A DNA stretch of 64,000 bases from Clostridiisalibacter paucivorans DSM 22131 (GCF_000620125.1 NZ_JHVL01000014.1:17254-81253); one strand, 5' to 3'; shown: positions 7,516-17,398, counted from the first letter of the stretch. The notes: generated by a model not told the origin, from the letters alone. A program made the numbers and translations.

Positions 7516-9662
7516 TATATTAACCCCAATACCTTTACACCTTGAGCTACAATAAAACATAATACAATGCCTGTAATAGTTGGTATTATTAACGATAACC
7601 CAGTCCATTTCCAACTCTGAGTTTCTTTATGAATAGTCCACAGAGTTGTGCCGCAGGGCCAATGATTTAAAGAGAACAACATTACACAAACAGCGGTTAA
7701 CCAAGTCCATCCGTTATCAATAAATAATTGTTTCATTTCATTTAAACTTTCTAATTCCAACATAGCACCCTTAGACATATAGCTCATTATTAATATTGGA
7801 ATAACTATCTCATTAGCAGGTAAACCCAGAATAAATGCCATTATAATATATCCGTCCATTCCAATAAGTCTTCCAAAGGGGTCTAAAAATTCAGCACAAT
7901 GGGTTAGGAGGCTTATATTATTAATAGATATATTTGCCATAATCCATATAACTAATCCAGCAGGTGCTGCAATTATTATAGCCCTTCCCAATACAAATAG
8001 AGTACGGTCAAATATGGAATGCACAATTATCCTTCCAATTTGAGGTTTTCTATAAGGGGGAAGTTCCAATGTAAATGAGGAAGGCAGACCCTTCAAAATT
8101 GTTTTAGATAATATTTTAGATATAAATAGAGTGATTAATACGCCTAGTATAATAGTAGCTAATACTGCTAAAGTAGCTTTAACAGAACTAAATGTACCAC
8201 TAGTACCAGCTATAAAGATAGTGGCAAGGGCAATAAGTGTGGGAAATCTACCATTACATGGGACGAAATTATTAGTAATAATTGCAATTAACCGTTCTCT
8301 GGGAGAATCAATGATTCTACAGGAGATAATACCAGCAGCATTACATCCAAACCCCATACACATGGTTAATGCTTGCTTTCCATGGGCGCACGCTTTTTTA
8401 AAGAAATTGTCTAAATTGAAAGCTACCCTTGGTAGATATCCTAAATCTTCAAGTAGAGTAAATAATGGAAAAAATATAGCCATTGGGGGAAGCATTACTG
8501 ATATTACCCATGCTAAGGTACGATAGCAACCCAATACTAATATATCATGTATCCATATAGGGGTACCCATATTGTTGAGCAATATACTTAATTTACTTTC
8601 GACCCAGAAGAGTCCATTGGCTAACATAGCTGATGGAACATTGGCACCTTTAATAGTAATCCAAAATACAATACCCAAAAGTGCTATCATAATGGGAATG
8701 CCTAAAAACCTAGAGGTCAGTATATTATCAATCTTTCTATCCAATTGATTATAGGATTTATTATTAAAATGGACAACCTCATTGCTAATATTTTCAGCTG
8801 TCTTTACAATGCTTGAAACTATATAATCTCTTAAATTATCCTTAGATATATTTTTTTCTTGTAATTCAGTATTGATGGTTTGTAGATTTTGTTCTAATAA
8901 TTTATTTTTAGATAGGTCAAAATTGAGATATTTATTCATTGATGCCAATATAGAATCATTTCTATCTATTAGGCGAAGGGATGCCCATTTACTATTAATT
9001 TTATTATCTACTAAATTATTAACATGCTCTTCTATTAATGCAACAGATTTTTCTATTGTATCATTGTAGATTATTGTTTTGGGATTAGTTTTGATATCTC
9101 CATTGGCTACTTTTTCTACTGTATCTTTCAACTCTTCTAATCCTTTACCTTTTCTTGCGATAGTGCCCACCACTGGGACTCCCAGGAGCTCACTTAATTT
9201 ATCAAGATCCAGATGAATTCTCTTTCTGGTAGCTTCATCCATAAGGTTTACACAAACCACTACTTTGTCTGTAATTTCCAATATTTGAAGAACTAAATTG
9301 AGATTCCTCTCTAAACAGGTAGCATCGGTCACAACTACTGTCGCATGGGGATTACCGAAACAAATAAAGTCTCTAGCTATTTCTTCTTCCACTGAATTTG
9401 CAAGCAAAGAGTATGTGCCAGGTAAATCTACTATGACATGATTTTTATTATTATGGATATATTTACCTTGAGCATTGGTAACAGTCTTGCCGGGCCAATT
9501 TCCTGTATGCTGTTTAAGTCCTGTGAGAGTATTGAACACTGTGCTTTTACCAGTATTAGGATTACCTGCCAGTGCTATTACAATATCATCAGATGAGTCT
9601 AATTTTACTTTGAAACTTTCTTTTAGAGTGTTTAATCCTGTTGATTGACTTGTTAAACCCAA
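7515..9662 (-). CDS. feoB: ferrous iron transporter FeoB
   Basis: 715 residues. The N-terminal GTPase domain has G1 GNPNTGKS (33-40), G3 DLPGTYSL and G4 NLMD. A helical GDI-type spacer follows, then about eight membrane segments carrying the conserved Cys-containing gates (GFGCNAAG; NHWPCGTTLWTI). It imports Fe2+ across the inner membrane. A 15-residue N-terminal extension precedes the usual start. feoA lies 14 bases upstream on the same strand. Probably repressed by iron through the divergent DtxR-family regulator. No feoC is seen. Confidence 0.97.
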   Translation of the reverse strand: MGLTSQSTGLNTLKESFKVKLDSSDDIVIALAGNPNTGKSTVFNTLTGLKQHTGNWPGKTVTNAQGKYIHNNKNHVIVDLPGTYSLLANSVEEEIARDFICFGNPHATVVVTDATCLERNLNLVLQILEITDKVVVCVNLMDEATRKRIHLDLDKLSELLGVPVVGTIARKGKGLEELKDTVEKVANGDIKTNPKTIIYNDTIEKSVALIEEHVNNLVDNKINSKWASLRLIDRNDSILASMNKYLNFDLSKNKLLEQNLQTINTELQEKNISKDNLRDYIVSSIVKTAENISNEVVHFNNKSYNQLDRKIDNILTSRFLGIPIMIALLGIVFWITIKGANVPSAMLANGLFWVESKLSILLNNMGTPIWIHDILVLGCYRTLAWVISVMLPPMAIFFPLFTLLEDLGYLPRVAFNLDNFFKKACAHGKQALTMCMGFGCNAAGIISCRIIDSPRERLIAIITNNFVPCNGRFPTLIALATIFIAGTSGTFSSVKATLAVLATIILGVLITLFISKILSKTILKGLPSSFTLELPPYRKPQIGRIIVHSIFDRTLFVLGRAIIIAAPAGLVIWIMANISINNISLLTHCAEFLDPFGRLIGMDGYIIMAFILGLPANEIVIPILIMSYMSKGAMLELESLNEMKQLFIDNGWTWLTAVCVMLFSLNHWPCGTTLWTIHKETQSWKWTGLSLIIPTITGIVLCFIVAQGVKVLGLI

Positions 9663-9676
9663 TTATAAGACCTCCT

Positions 9677-9916
9677 TTAAATTGATTCAACGAAAATTTT
9701 TGAAGATTCTTCTGATCTTAGAGCTATTACAGCACCTCTAATTTCATATGCTATGGGATCGCCAGCAGGGCTTTTAGTTAAAGAGGTGATAGTTGTATCT
9801 TGAATTAAACCTAAATCTAACATTCTTCTGTGGGAATTTCCTTCCGCTATAATTTGTTTTACTTTACCAAGAGAACCAATAGGCAACTGATTTAATGGAA
9901 TTAAATTTTTATTCAT
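9677..9916 (-). CDS. feoA: ferrous iron transport protein FeoA
   Basis: 79-residue SH3-like FeoA protein: PIGSLGKVKQI near the start, RRMLDLGLIQDTTI, and C-terminal IAYEIRGAVIALRSEE, all family-typical. It is a cytosolic partner of FeoB. The SD (AAGGAG on the minus strand) precedes the ATG. First gene of feoAB, reading away from the metal-dependent repressor at 10061 with the operator palindrome between them. Confidence 0.94.
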   Translation of the reverse strand: MNKNLIPLNQLPIGSLGKVKQIIAEGNSHRRMLDLGLIQDTTITSLTKSPAGDPIAYEIRGAVIALRSEESSKIFVESI

Positions 9917-9965
9917 AAGAAAAATCTCCTTTTTTCAATAATTTTTTATTTGTTTGTTTCATAAG

Positions 9966-9998
9966 TTAGTTATAGGAAACTTTATTTCCTATAACTAA
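9966..9998. promoter_or_regulatory. operator palindrome between feoA and the DtxR-type gene
   Basis: Perfect 14-bp inverted repeat TTAGTTATAGGAAA / TTTCCTATAACTAA with a 5-base spacer (CTTTA). It lies 50 bases from feoA and 63 bases from the regulator start. Position and symmetry suit a DtxR/MntR-type repressor dimer (or two dimers) controlling both directions. The exact consensus for this protein is unknown. Confidence 0.7.
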
Positions 9999-10060
9999 TA
10001 ATTAAGATATGCAAAAATGTTTATATTTGTTATATGTAAAAGTAAAAAAATAAGGGAGAG

Positions 10061-10564
10061 ATGAAAGAATTGAAAAAAGATAAGGAGTTTTACACAGTTC
10101 GTGGATATCAAATCTTAAATGCAGAAAGTAAATTATTAACTTCTAGTATGGAAGATTATCTAGAAATGATATATAGAATTTGTATAGAGGAGGATTATGT
10201 AAGGATTAATCAATTGGCTAAAAAATTAAATGTACGTCCTCCATCGGCTACTAAAATAGTACAGAAGCTAAATAGGTTAGGATTAGTAGCATATCAAAGA
10301 TATGGTATTGTCCAATTGACCAAAGAGGGAGAAGAAATAGGTAAATTTTTATTGAAGAGACATATAATTATAGATGAATTCTTAAAAAATCTAGGAATAG
10401 AAGAGACTAGGCTTAAAGACACAGAAATGATAGAACATGATATAAGTCTAAATACATTGGAAAGTATATATTTATTGAACAAATTTTTAGCTATGAACCC
10501 ATATATATTAAAGAAGTATTATATTTTCAAAGAGAAATTTTCGGAAGATATGCAGATATTCTAG
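10061..10564 (+). CDS. DtxR/MntR-family metal-dependent repressor
   Basis: 167 residues. The winged helix is at about 28-85 (SMEDYLEMIYRI...VRINQLAKKLNVRPPSATKIVQKLNRLGL), followed by a dimerisation helix with family metal ligands (KRHIIIDEFL; TEMIEHDIS). No SH3 domain, so the short MntR-like form. Likely senses Fe2+ or Mn2+ and represses feoAB and itself. Start choice: the SD AAGGGAG is only about 2-3 bases from the ATG at 10061 but about 11 from an in-frame TTG at 10070, so the protein may begin MKKDKEFY, three residues shorter. Confidence 0.9.
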   Translation: MKELKKDKEFYTVRGYQILNAESKLLTSSMEDYLEMIYRICIEEDYVRINQLAKKLNVRPPSATKIVQKLNRLGLVAYQRYGIVQLTKEGEEIGKFLLKRHIIIDEFLKNLGIEETRLKDTEMIEHDISLNTLESIYLLNKFLAMNPYILKKYYIFKEKFSEDMQIF

Positions 10565-10687
10565 TTTATATGAAGAAACTCAAATTTTTTTGCCCTTTTA
10601 TCAATTTATATAGTGTATTTTAATTATAAAAAAATAGGTGTAACTTTTATACTGTTTCATCGAATAAAGGGTGAAGGAGTGATATAA

Positions 10688-11566
10688 ATGGAAATTAATA
10701 TTAAAAATCTAAATAAATCATATAAAGGGGTAAAGGCTCTAAAGGATATAAATATAAATATGAAAACACCGGCTATGATAGGGCTTGTAGGTCCAAATGG
10801 AGCAGGTAAGAGTACCCTTATGAAGATTTTAGTAGGACAAGCATTGCCTACTTCAGGAAAAATCACAGTTGATGGTAAAAATCTATATAAAAACTTTAGA
10901 TATTTAAAGAAAAGGCTAGGATATTTGCCCCAAGATTTTGGATTGTATGATGAACTTTCAGTTTACGAGTTTTTAGATTATATGGCTTGTTTAAAAGGAA
11001 TAACGAAAAATAGGAAAAGAAGAGTTCAGCTTTGCATAGAGGAAACAAATTTAGAACAGAAAAGCAATGCAAAAATAAAGACTCTTTCTGGGGGGCAAAA
11101 ACAAAGGGTTGGTATAGCACAGGCTATGCTAAATAATCCAGAACTTTTTATAGTTGATGAGCCTACGGTAGGATTAGATCCAGAGGAGAGAATAAAATTT
11201 AGAAATCTTTTTTCAAAGGGTTCCAAAGATAAGGTAGTTATATTGTCTACCCATATAATCGAAGATGTACAATCTATATGTAATTATCTAATAGTATTGA
11301 ATAAAGGTAAAATTTTGTTTAGTGGAATTCCTAGTGAATTGGTAAAGAAGGCAGTAGGACATGTAGGGATGGTAGAGATAGGCAATGATGAAGACAAGAT
11401 TATAGAAGAAAATTTCAAAATTATATCTACTGTAGTTACTCCTGAGGGTATCAAATATAGGATTGTGGGAGAGGAACTTCCAAATTACTGTACAGAAATA
11501 ACACCATCTCTTGAGGATGCCTATGTATATTGTATGCTTAAGGAAGGAGCGCTATTAGATGAATAA
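10688..11566 (+). CDS. ABC transporter ATP-binding protein
   Basis: 292 residues. Walker A GPNGAGKST (35-43), Q-loop LPQDFGLYDELSV, signature LSGGQKQRVGIAQAML, Walker B LFIVDEPTVGLD, H-loop STHIIEDV. The domain plus an approximately 80-residue C-terminal tail is typical of ABC-2 type exporters. It is the only ATPase in the 10.7-16.8 kb cluster and presumably powers one or more of the three permeases. It overlaps the next gene by 8 bases, which supports translational coupling. Confidence 0.93.
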   Translation: MEINIKNLNKSYKGVKALKDININMKTPAMIGLVGPNGAGKSTLMKILVGQALPTSGKITVDGKNLYKNFRYLKKRLGYLPQDFGLYDELSVYEFLDYMACLKGITKNRKRRVQLCIEETNLEQKSNAKIKTLSGGQKQRVGIAQAMLNNPELFIVDEPTVGLDPEERIKFRNLFSKGSKDKVVILSTHIIEDVQSICNYLIVLNKGKILFSGIPSELVKKAVGHVGMVEIGNDEDKIIEENFKIISTVVTPEGIKYRIVGEELPNYCTEITPSLEDAYVYCMLKEGALLDE

Positions 11567-13694
11567 TTTAAAATTGTTCAGAAATGAAATAAAATTTTTT
11601 GTAAAATCTAAATTAATATTATCTATGATTGGATTAAATATATTGATTTCCCTATGGGGTATAAACTCTATAAATAATTCCAATGAGATGTTTTTACATA
11701 ATATGAGAAAAACTGCCATGACCATGGGATTAGGTACTGCAAGATATGGGGCTTTAAGTGGTGTATTGATATTTGCGATGTTAGCAGTATTTATATTGAG
11801 TAGAGATCTACGAAAGGAAAGTAGGTGTATTATAGATTCAAGTTTAGACTATGCTAAATTAAACTTAATTAGGATAATAACATTGATCTTTTATAGTGTT
11901 ATCATGACTTTAATACTACTTATACTATCATTTGCAATGCAAATATTTATATTTAAAATTCCAATAGATATCTCCATATACATCTATTGCTATGGCACAA
12001 TTTTGTTTCCCGCCATACTATTTTCCATATTACTAAGTAGTGGTATATACATGATTAGTGACAGTATGGATATAACCTTTATATCTATATTGGTTCTGTT
12101 TTTTATTAATATATTTTCTAAGAACTATCTACTATCATGGGTGCATACTGTGATACCAGTATTTTCTGATTTCGCAGGCATAAGACCAGTGGGCAAACTA
12201 ATTATATACAATAGAATATTATGGCTATTTATATCCAGTGGAGTTTTTATATTGGGATATATAAGTAGAAGGAGATATGATGAAAACCTATTTAGTTCCT
12301 TTAGGATGAATATAAATAGTAAAATACCTGTTTTATTATTTATATTTTTTGTAATTAGTAGCATATTTATTTGGTCTAAGGAGCCATATATGAAGACATA
12401 TCCATCTATGACTGCAAATTCAGAAAATATAGATGAAGATATAAGTCTAAAGGAAATTATTGCAGATGTGGAATTGGATAGTGAAGATGAGAGTATGTCA
12501 GCCCATTTGTCCTATGGGTTTGAGAATATAAAAAATGCTAATTATATCAGATTCGATACAAATGAAGGGTTAAATATAATAGATATAAAAGTAAACAATA
12601 AACAGGGAAGCTATAAAAAGATAGAGAAAACCAATCTTGTTGAGATAGATATTCCAAAGGATAAGCATATAGATATCGATATATATTATAACGGTAAAAT
12701 AAAATATGATGCGCCATGGGCAATTGGAGGATATATATGTGAAGATAGTGTATACCTACTAGAGAATTCCAATTGGATATTTAGACCTTTAACAGACAGA
12801 AAAGACTATGTTGAGGTTTCAGGTTCTATTACTGCCCCTAAAAAATTAACTGTGGTTACACCGGGTAAAACAACAGGTATAGAACAGAAAAATGCAAAAA
12901 ATAAATGGAAGTATGCTATGAAATCTTTTAATACTGATATGGCAGTTTTTGCAGCTGAGTATGAAAAGACAGCCTTTGAAGTAAATGATGTAGAAATTGA
13001 ATTTTACTATAGTCCAAAACATAAACGGTATATAGAAGATAAGGAAATTGGAAGTCTAATAAAGAATATGGTTCAATTCTATAGTGCAAAATTCGGTCCA
13101 TATTATAGTAAAGAACTTCCATTGAAGATAGTTGAAACATCTGTATATAAACCTGGAGGACATTCTTCTGCAAATGTGATCACCTTTGCAGAGTATATGG
13201 TCAACAGGGAATTTGATATGCATGACTATGTATTTGTACATGATGTGAAAATAATTGCCCATGAAATTGCACATCAGTGGTGGGGAAGTGCTGTGGAATG
13301 TGTACAAGAAATACCTTGGAGTAATGAAGGTATAACTAATTATTCTTCATATAAATATATAGAAGAAGAATTTGGAAAGAATTTAGCATATTCCAATTTA
13401 AGTATGTGGGAAAATGCCTATGAAAGATCTAATAAGGGATATTATATGATGAATCCTGAAGAAATGAAGAATTTGAAACAAAGTTATAGGGATAGTCTTC
13501 AGATGCAAAAAATAAAAGGACAAGTTTATTATGAAATGCCTCTTAAACTACTAAAGGGAGAAGAAATATTGGGTGAAGAGGTATTTCTGGAGAATATATC
13601 GAGAATTTATAGAGAATATTTTTTAAAAGAGTTAACATATGATGATTTTCTTGAACAGATGGGATTAAATAAGGAGATGATATCCATTGAATAA
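11559..13694 (+). CDS. ABC-2 permease fused to M1-type metallopeptidase
   Basis: 711 residues in two parts. About 1-265 has roughly six TM segments of an ABC-2 permease. About 285-711 is an extracytoplasmic domain ending in an M1 aminopeptidase-like fold with HEIAH (H568, E569, H572) and a third zinc-ligand candidate E590 in WSNEG. In classic M1 enzymes 18 residues separate the second His from the Glu; here there are 17, so activity needs checking. Permease-M1 fusions are known in Firmicutes and Bacteroidetes but their substrate is not. Coupled by 8-base overlaps to genes on both sides. It probably processes or senses an exported peptide, which is inference. Confidence 0.85.
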   Translation: MNNLKLFRNEIKFFVKSKLILSMIGLNILISLWGINSINNSNEMFLHNMRKTAMTMGLGTARYGALSGVLIFAMLAVFILSRDLRKESRCIIDSSLDYAKLNLIRIITLIFYSVIMTLILLILSFAMQIFIFKIPIDISIYIYCYGTILFPAILFSILLSSGIYMISDSMDITFISILVLFFINIFSKNYLLSWVHTVIPVFSDFAGIRPVGKLIIYNRILWLFISSGVFILGYISRRRYDENLFSSFRMNINSKIPVLLFIFFVISSIFIWSKEPYMKTYPSMTANSENIDEDISLKEIIADVELDSEDESMSAHLSYGFENIKNANYIRFDTNEGLNIIDIKVNNKQGSYKKIEKTNLVEIDIPKDKHIDIDIYYNGKIKYDAPWAIGGYICEDSVYLLENSNWIFRPLTDRKDYVEVSGSITAPKKLTVVTPGKTTGIEQKNAKNKWKYAMKSFNTDMAVFAAEYEKTAFEVNDVEIEFYYSPKHKRYIEDKEIGSLIKNMVQFYSAKFGPYYSKELPLKIVETSVYKPGGHSSANVITFAEYMVNREFDMHDYVFVHDVKIIAHEIAHQWWGSAVECVQEIPWSNEGITNYSSYKYIEEEFGKNLAYSNLSMWENAYERSNKGYYMMNPEEMKNLKQSYRDSLQMQKIKGQVYYEMPLKLLKGEEILGEEVFLENISRIYREYFLKELTYDDFLEQMGLNKEMISIE

Positions 13695-14430
13695 TATAAA
13701 TTTATTAAAGTATGAGATACGTAGGATTATGTATAATAAAAAATATTTCTATATGATTTTAATATTATCATTGCTTACTATAGATATATTAATGAGACTT
13801 ATAATAAGTGGAACATATAATACAGCTCCCTTTTCTAGGTGGAGTTATTCGGAGTTTATAGCTCTTATTACACCATTGTTATTAGTTATATTAGTACTTT
13901 TATGTATATCAGTTTTTGATGAGAGAGAAATGGCAGTAAGGAAGGTTATTTCGGCTACTCTCTTTTCTCAGATAGAATATTATTTTCTAAAGGGAATTTC
14001 AATAGGATTGGTATTTATACTTACTGCATTGATACCAATAATAATGAGTTTTATATATTATGGGGTACTATTTAATTATTATGACTTTACTGTATTTATA
14101 AAACCCATATTATTGTTTTTATTACCTCCATTTATATTTGTATTGGGAATAGCTATGGTTATGGGCAAAATAAATGTAAAGCTATTGTATTTTATGATTC
14201 CAGTGATTTATTTTAGTTGTGCAATGAATTTTGGTTTTCCTATATGGATAGATATATGTGGAAATAATTTTATATCAAGCCATGGCCTTTATCTTCAAGT
14301 AAATTTTTTTAATAATGGAGAGATTCCATATAATATGCCATTGAATTTTATTTATAGTAGGATTATATTAATTATATCTGGTATAGGATTGTTTTTATTT
14401 GCAGCTAAAAAATTGGATCGTATTCAATGA
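13687..14430 (+). CDS. ABC-2 type permease
   Basis: 247 residues starting at TTG, overlapping the fusion permease by 8 bases. The SD GGAGATGA lies about 8-10 bases upstream. Six hydrophobic segments (about 20-38, 57-79, 99-124, 140-160, 166-182, 220-240) resemble ABC-2 membrane subunits. It would pair with the ATPase at 10688 and the M1 fusion. No substrate clue. Confidence 0.8.
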   Translation: MNNINLLKYEIRRIMYNKKYFYMILILSLLTIDILMRLIISGTYNTAPFSRWSYSEFIALITPLLLVILVLLCISVFDEREMAVRKVISATLFSQIEYYFLKGISIGLVFILTALIPIIMSFIYYGVLFNYYDFTVFIKPILLFLLPPFIFVLGIAMVMGKINVKLLYFMIPVIYFSCAMNFGFPIWIDICGNNFISSHGLYLQVNFFNNGEIPYNMPLNFIYSRIILIISGIGLFLFAAKKLDRIQ

Positions 14431-14475
14431 CTTCTATAGTATATTTAAGTTTTATATGCAAAGGAGGGGACATAA

Positions 14476-15006
14476 GTGAATGAAGATAAAGTTTTAATGA
14501 CAAAATTCCAAAATGGAGATAAATACAGCTTTGAACAATTAATATTAAAATACAGAAATACGGGAATCTCCTTTGCAAAGAGGTTTTTACACGATAGATA
14601 TATGGCTGAAGATGTGGTACAAGAGAGTTTTGCCTACATATACGTCTATAGAGACAGATATAACGATAAATATTCTTTTAAGACATATTTATTTACTATC
14701 ATAAGAAATAAGAGTATTGATTATATAAGAAAAGAAAATAGAATTGTGCTATATAAAGATGACAGTTTTGTTGATCTCAATAGCCCTGAAGAGAGGGTTA
14801 TTGAAAAGGAAGATAAGGACTTGTTAAATATAAGTATAAATAAATTAAATGACAGTTATAGAACTGCTATATATTTAATAGATTATGAAGGCTTTAAATA
14901 TAAAGAAGCTGCAAAAATCATGGGAAAAAACCTTGCTCAAATGAAAATATTGATTTATAGGGCTAGAAAAAAATTGAAATGTCTACTTGAAAAGGGGGGG
15001 TATTGA
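14476..15006 (+). CDS. ECF-type RNA polymerase sigma factor
   Basis: 176 residues. Region 2 runs about 10-78 (FEQLILKYRNTGISFAKRFL, AEDVVQESFAYIYVYRDRY, FKTYLFTIIRNKSIDYIR). Region 4 runs about 112-170 (LNDSYRTAIYLIDYEGFKYKEA, MKILIYRARKKLKCLL). The start is GTG with SD GGAGGGG 7 bases upstream. It sits inside the permease cluster and is followed 1 base later by a small membrane protein that could be its anti-sigma factor. This suggests the cluster is induced by an envelope signal. Confidence 0.9.
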   Translation: MNEDKVLMTKFQNGDKYSFEQLILKYRNTGISFAKRFLHDRYMAEDVVQESFAYIYVYRDRYNDKYSFKTYLFTIIRNKSIDYIRKENRIVLYKDDSFVDLNSPEERVIEKEDKDLLNISINKLNDSYRTAIYLIDYEGFKYKEAAKIMGKNLAQMKILIYRARKKLKCLLEKGGY

Positions 15007-15007
15007 A

Positions 15008-15316
15008 ATGAAACCAATAAATGAAAGGGAAAGGGAGTTTATTGATGGTGTTTGGAATAAGGTTAGATATCTGGAATATCAGAGAAACATAAAAGAAGAT
15101 ATGATAGAGGACATAAAAAGATTAAAGCAAAAAAGACTTAAAATTATAGGTATATTTATTCTTGGGGCTATAATTATTTTAATGGCTGGCTTTGTGAATA
15201 AAGAATTTAGTATGGGACTGATGTCTATTATGGGAATTTATTTATTAGGATTTAGTAGCTATTATGAAAATTATTTAAGTTTAGATATAAAAGAAAATAG
15301 AAGTGCTAAATCTTAA
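15008..15316 (+). CDS. small membrane protein, possible anti-sigma partner
   Basis: 102 residues from the ATG at 15008, chosen because the run of seven G at 14994-15000 is a good SD; a longer frame opens at a TTG at 14987 without one. The first 50 residues are charged and helical (NEREREFIDGVWNKVRYLEY...IKRLKQKR), then two TM segments (about 48-64, 69-84) and a short polar tail. Cytoplasmic helix plus membrane anchor directly after an ECF sigma is the layout of small anti-sigma factors, but no zinc-binding HxxxCxxC motif is present. Role inferred from position. Confidence 0.65.
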   Translation: MKPINEREREFIDGVWNKVRYLEYQRNIKEDMIEDIKRLKQKRLKIIGIFILGAIIILMAGFVNKEFSMGLMSIMGIYLLGFSSYYENYLSLDIKENRSAKS

Positions 15317-15329
15317 GGGTGGTGTAAAA

Positions 15330-16802
15330 ATGTTTTGGAATCTAGTTGGAAAAGAAATAAAATATCAGTTGAAAAGTATGACATTTTATGCATTTTTAAT
15401 AGTTGTAATACTTATGTATATGACGCAATTTCAGCCACCTAATAAATATAATCCTTTAAAGCCTATCCCTAGTAATTTAAAAGAAAGTAACGAGACTATT
15501 ATATCGGCAGATAAAGATAGTATTATGAATAGTGTGTTTTATCATATGGAATATAATATTAATAATGGGGTAACTTTGAAGTACAATACTTTTTCTAAGA
15601 GATGGGTTCCATTGTCTGAATTAGAGAAGTCAATTATGGAAACAACAAAGAATAAAATTTTTAGAGATGAAGTAGATGAAAGAGGAAATGTAATAAGTTT
15701 AGTTTCATATGATGAATTCATAGAATTAACTAAAAAATTAGATGATAAATTAGGAAGAAATAGCATCTATGATATAAAACGGTTATCTGAAGAAGAATGT
15801 ATGGATGATTTAATATTGCATTATGGATACAAAGATATAAAAGATCCAAATGAAAAAATAGATGCAATTTATGATTATATGACGAATATTTTAGCAACAG
15901 GAAGATATATTGAAATAGGGATATTTTCTAGTGAATATGAAGATTTATCTAATACTCAAAGAAAGGCTATTGAAATAGCTATGGAAAGGATTAGCTCTAA
16001 CGGAATAGATGAATTTGACAATCTAAATACTAATATAAAATACAATGAAATAGAGAGAATTTTAGATGATTTAAATAATAAAATGGGAGGAAATACTGAA
16101 TTTGCTAAAAATGAAAGGAAATATATATATCGCAAAAGGCTCTCCTATGAAGATGCGGAAAAAAGATTTGGTGAGATCATAAATAAGGATAAAATAACTA
16201 ATGCATATGCTAGATATTTTTCTGATTATATGGGACTTACAGCGGGATTTTATGCTATATTTATAGCAGCATTTTTATTTTCAAAAAGGCAGAGGCAAAA
16301 GATGGATGCTTTAATAAATAGAGATAAAACATCTATAAAGACAGTTATTTTATCTAAATATATAGGAGTATGTATTTGCATACTTTTATGTTATGTATTG
16401 GTTGCAACCCATGCTACATATAGATTTTACCTTATATCTTCAAATTTCAATTATACTGTGGATTTATTTGCTTTTTATAAATATATATTTATTTGGGTAT
16501 TGCCCACGGTAATGTTTACTATTGCGATAGGTATGCTATTGTCAATTGTTTTAAATAGACCCATATTGACTATAATTATACAGGGAATTTTATATGGGGT
16601 TTCAGTACTTCCTCTTAAGGGAGACTATGGATTATCAAAATTCATGATTAGGTTTAATGTATTGGGATATTATGAGGATTATATCAAATGGCAGCCACAG
16701 ATTATTAGAAATAGAATTTTTTATACTGTTTTATCTATAGGCATTGTTATATTTACTATATATATATGGAATAAAAGGTATATGAAAAAAGTTGTCAATT
16801 GA
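15330..16802 (+). CDS. ABC-2 type permease with large external domain
   Basis: 490 residues from the ATG at 15330 (SD AAGGGTGGTG; a GTG at 15303 lacks an SD). One TM at about 15-33, then roughly 275 polar residues (about 35-300) predicted outside the membrane, then five or six TM segments (about 300-320, 340-365, 385-410, 415-440, 465-482). This is the topology of ABC-2 export permeases with a large first external loop. It has no ATPase of its own, so it may share the one at 10688 or act as a target of the ECF sigma. Substrate unknown. Confidence 0.75.
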   Translation: MFWNLVGKEIKYQLKSMTFYAFLIVVILMYMTQFQPPNKYNPLKPIPSNLKESNETIISADKDSIMNSVFYHMEYNINNGVTLKYNTFSKRWVPLSELEKSIMETTKNKIFRDEVDERGNVISLVSYDEFIELTKKLDDKLGRNSIYDIKRLSEEECMDDLILHYGYKDIKDPNEKIDAIYDYMTNILATGRYIEIGIFSSEYEDLSNTQRKAIEIAMERISSNGIDEFDNLNTNIKYNEIERILDDLNNKMGGNTEFAKNERKYIYRKRLSYEDAEKRFGEIINKDKITNAYARYFSDYMGLTAGFYAIFIAAFLFSKRQRQKMDALINRDKTSIKTVILSKYIGVCICILLCYVLVATHATYRFYLISSNFNYTVDLFAFYKYIFIWVLPTVMFTIAIGMLLSIVLNRPILTIIIQGILYGVSVLPLKGDYGLSKFMIRFNVLGYYEDYIKWQPQIIRNRIFYTVLSIGIVIFTIYIWNKRYMKKVVN

Positions 16803-16975
16803 TAAACATAGATTTAGAATTATTGTATGTCTTGTTTAGAATATATATATTTGGGTAAAAGATAAAAAGTATTTAAAGACATTATAGGTTTTTAATTTCT
16901 ACATTTATTAATATTTTAAAAATTAAAGTTTGATACCTATATTATTGATAAGATTAAAAAAAGGTGGGGTTTATT

Positions 16976-17398
16976 GTGATGTGGAAAGATAAATATAAAG
17001 TTGGTATAGATTTAATAGACCAGCAGCATCAAGAGCTTTTTAACCGTGTATCTGAATTTATTAGGACTGTTGAAAATGAAGATAGTTGGGAAAAAAAATT
17101 AAATAAGGTAAAAGAGACCATGGATTTTATGCAAAAGTATGTAGTAATCCATTTTGATCAAGAGGAGGCATATCAAAGAAAGATTGATTATCCAGATACC
17201 CAAAAACATAAGCAGATTCATGAAGAGTTTAAGGGAGTAGTAAATAATTATGTTAAACTATTTGAAGAGGAAGGTTTTACAGAGGAGAAGATACAGGAAT
17301 TTAGTGCTAAACTGATGACCTGGTTAATTATGCATGTAGCACAAACCGACCAAAAAATAGGGGATTATGTAAAGAATAAAGGAGGAGAAATTCTATGA
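16976..17398 (+). CDS. bacteriohemerythrin
   Basis: About 140 residues from GTG 16976 (ATG 16979 is equally possible; SD AAGGTGG just upstream). All hemerythrin di-iron ligands are visible in order: H in DQQHQELF, H and E in HFDQEEAY, H in HKQIHEEF, H in the late MHVAQTDQ, and its D. It binds O2 reversibly at a di-iron site; in anaerobes it is thought to sense, deliver or scavenge O2. The CheX-like gene overlaps its stop by 4 bases (ATGA), implying co-expression and a possible link with chemotaxis signalling. Confidence 0.92.
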   Translation: MMWKDKYKVGIDLIDQQHQELFNRVSEFIRTVENEDSWEKKLNKVKETMDFMQKYVVIHFDQEEAYQRKIDYPDTQKHKQIHEEFKGVVNNYVKLFEEEGFTEEKIQEFSAKLMTWLIMHVAQTDQKIGDYVKNKGGEIL

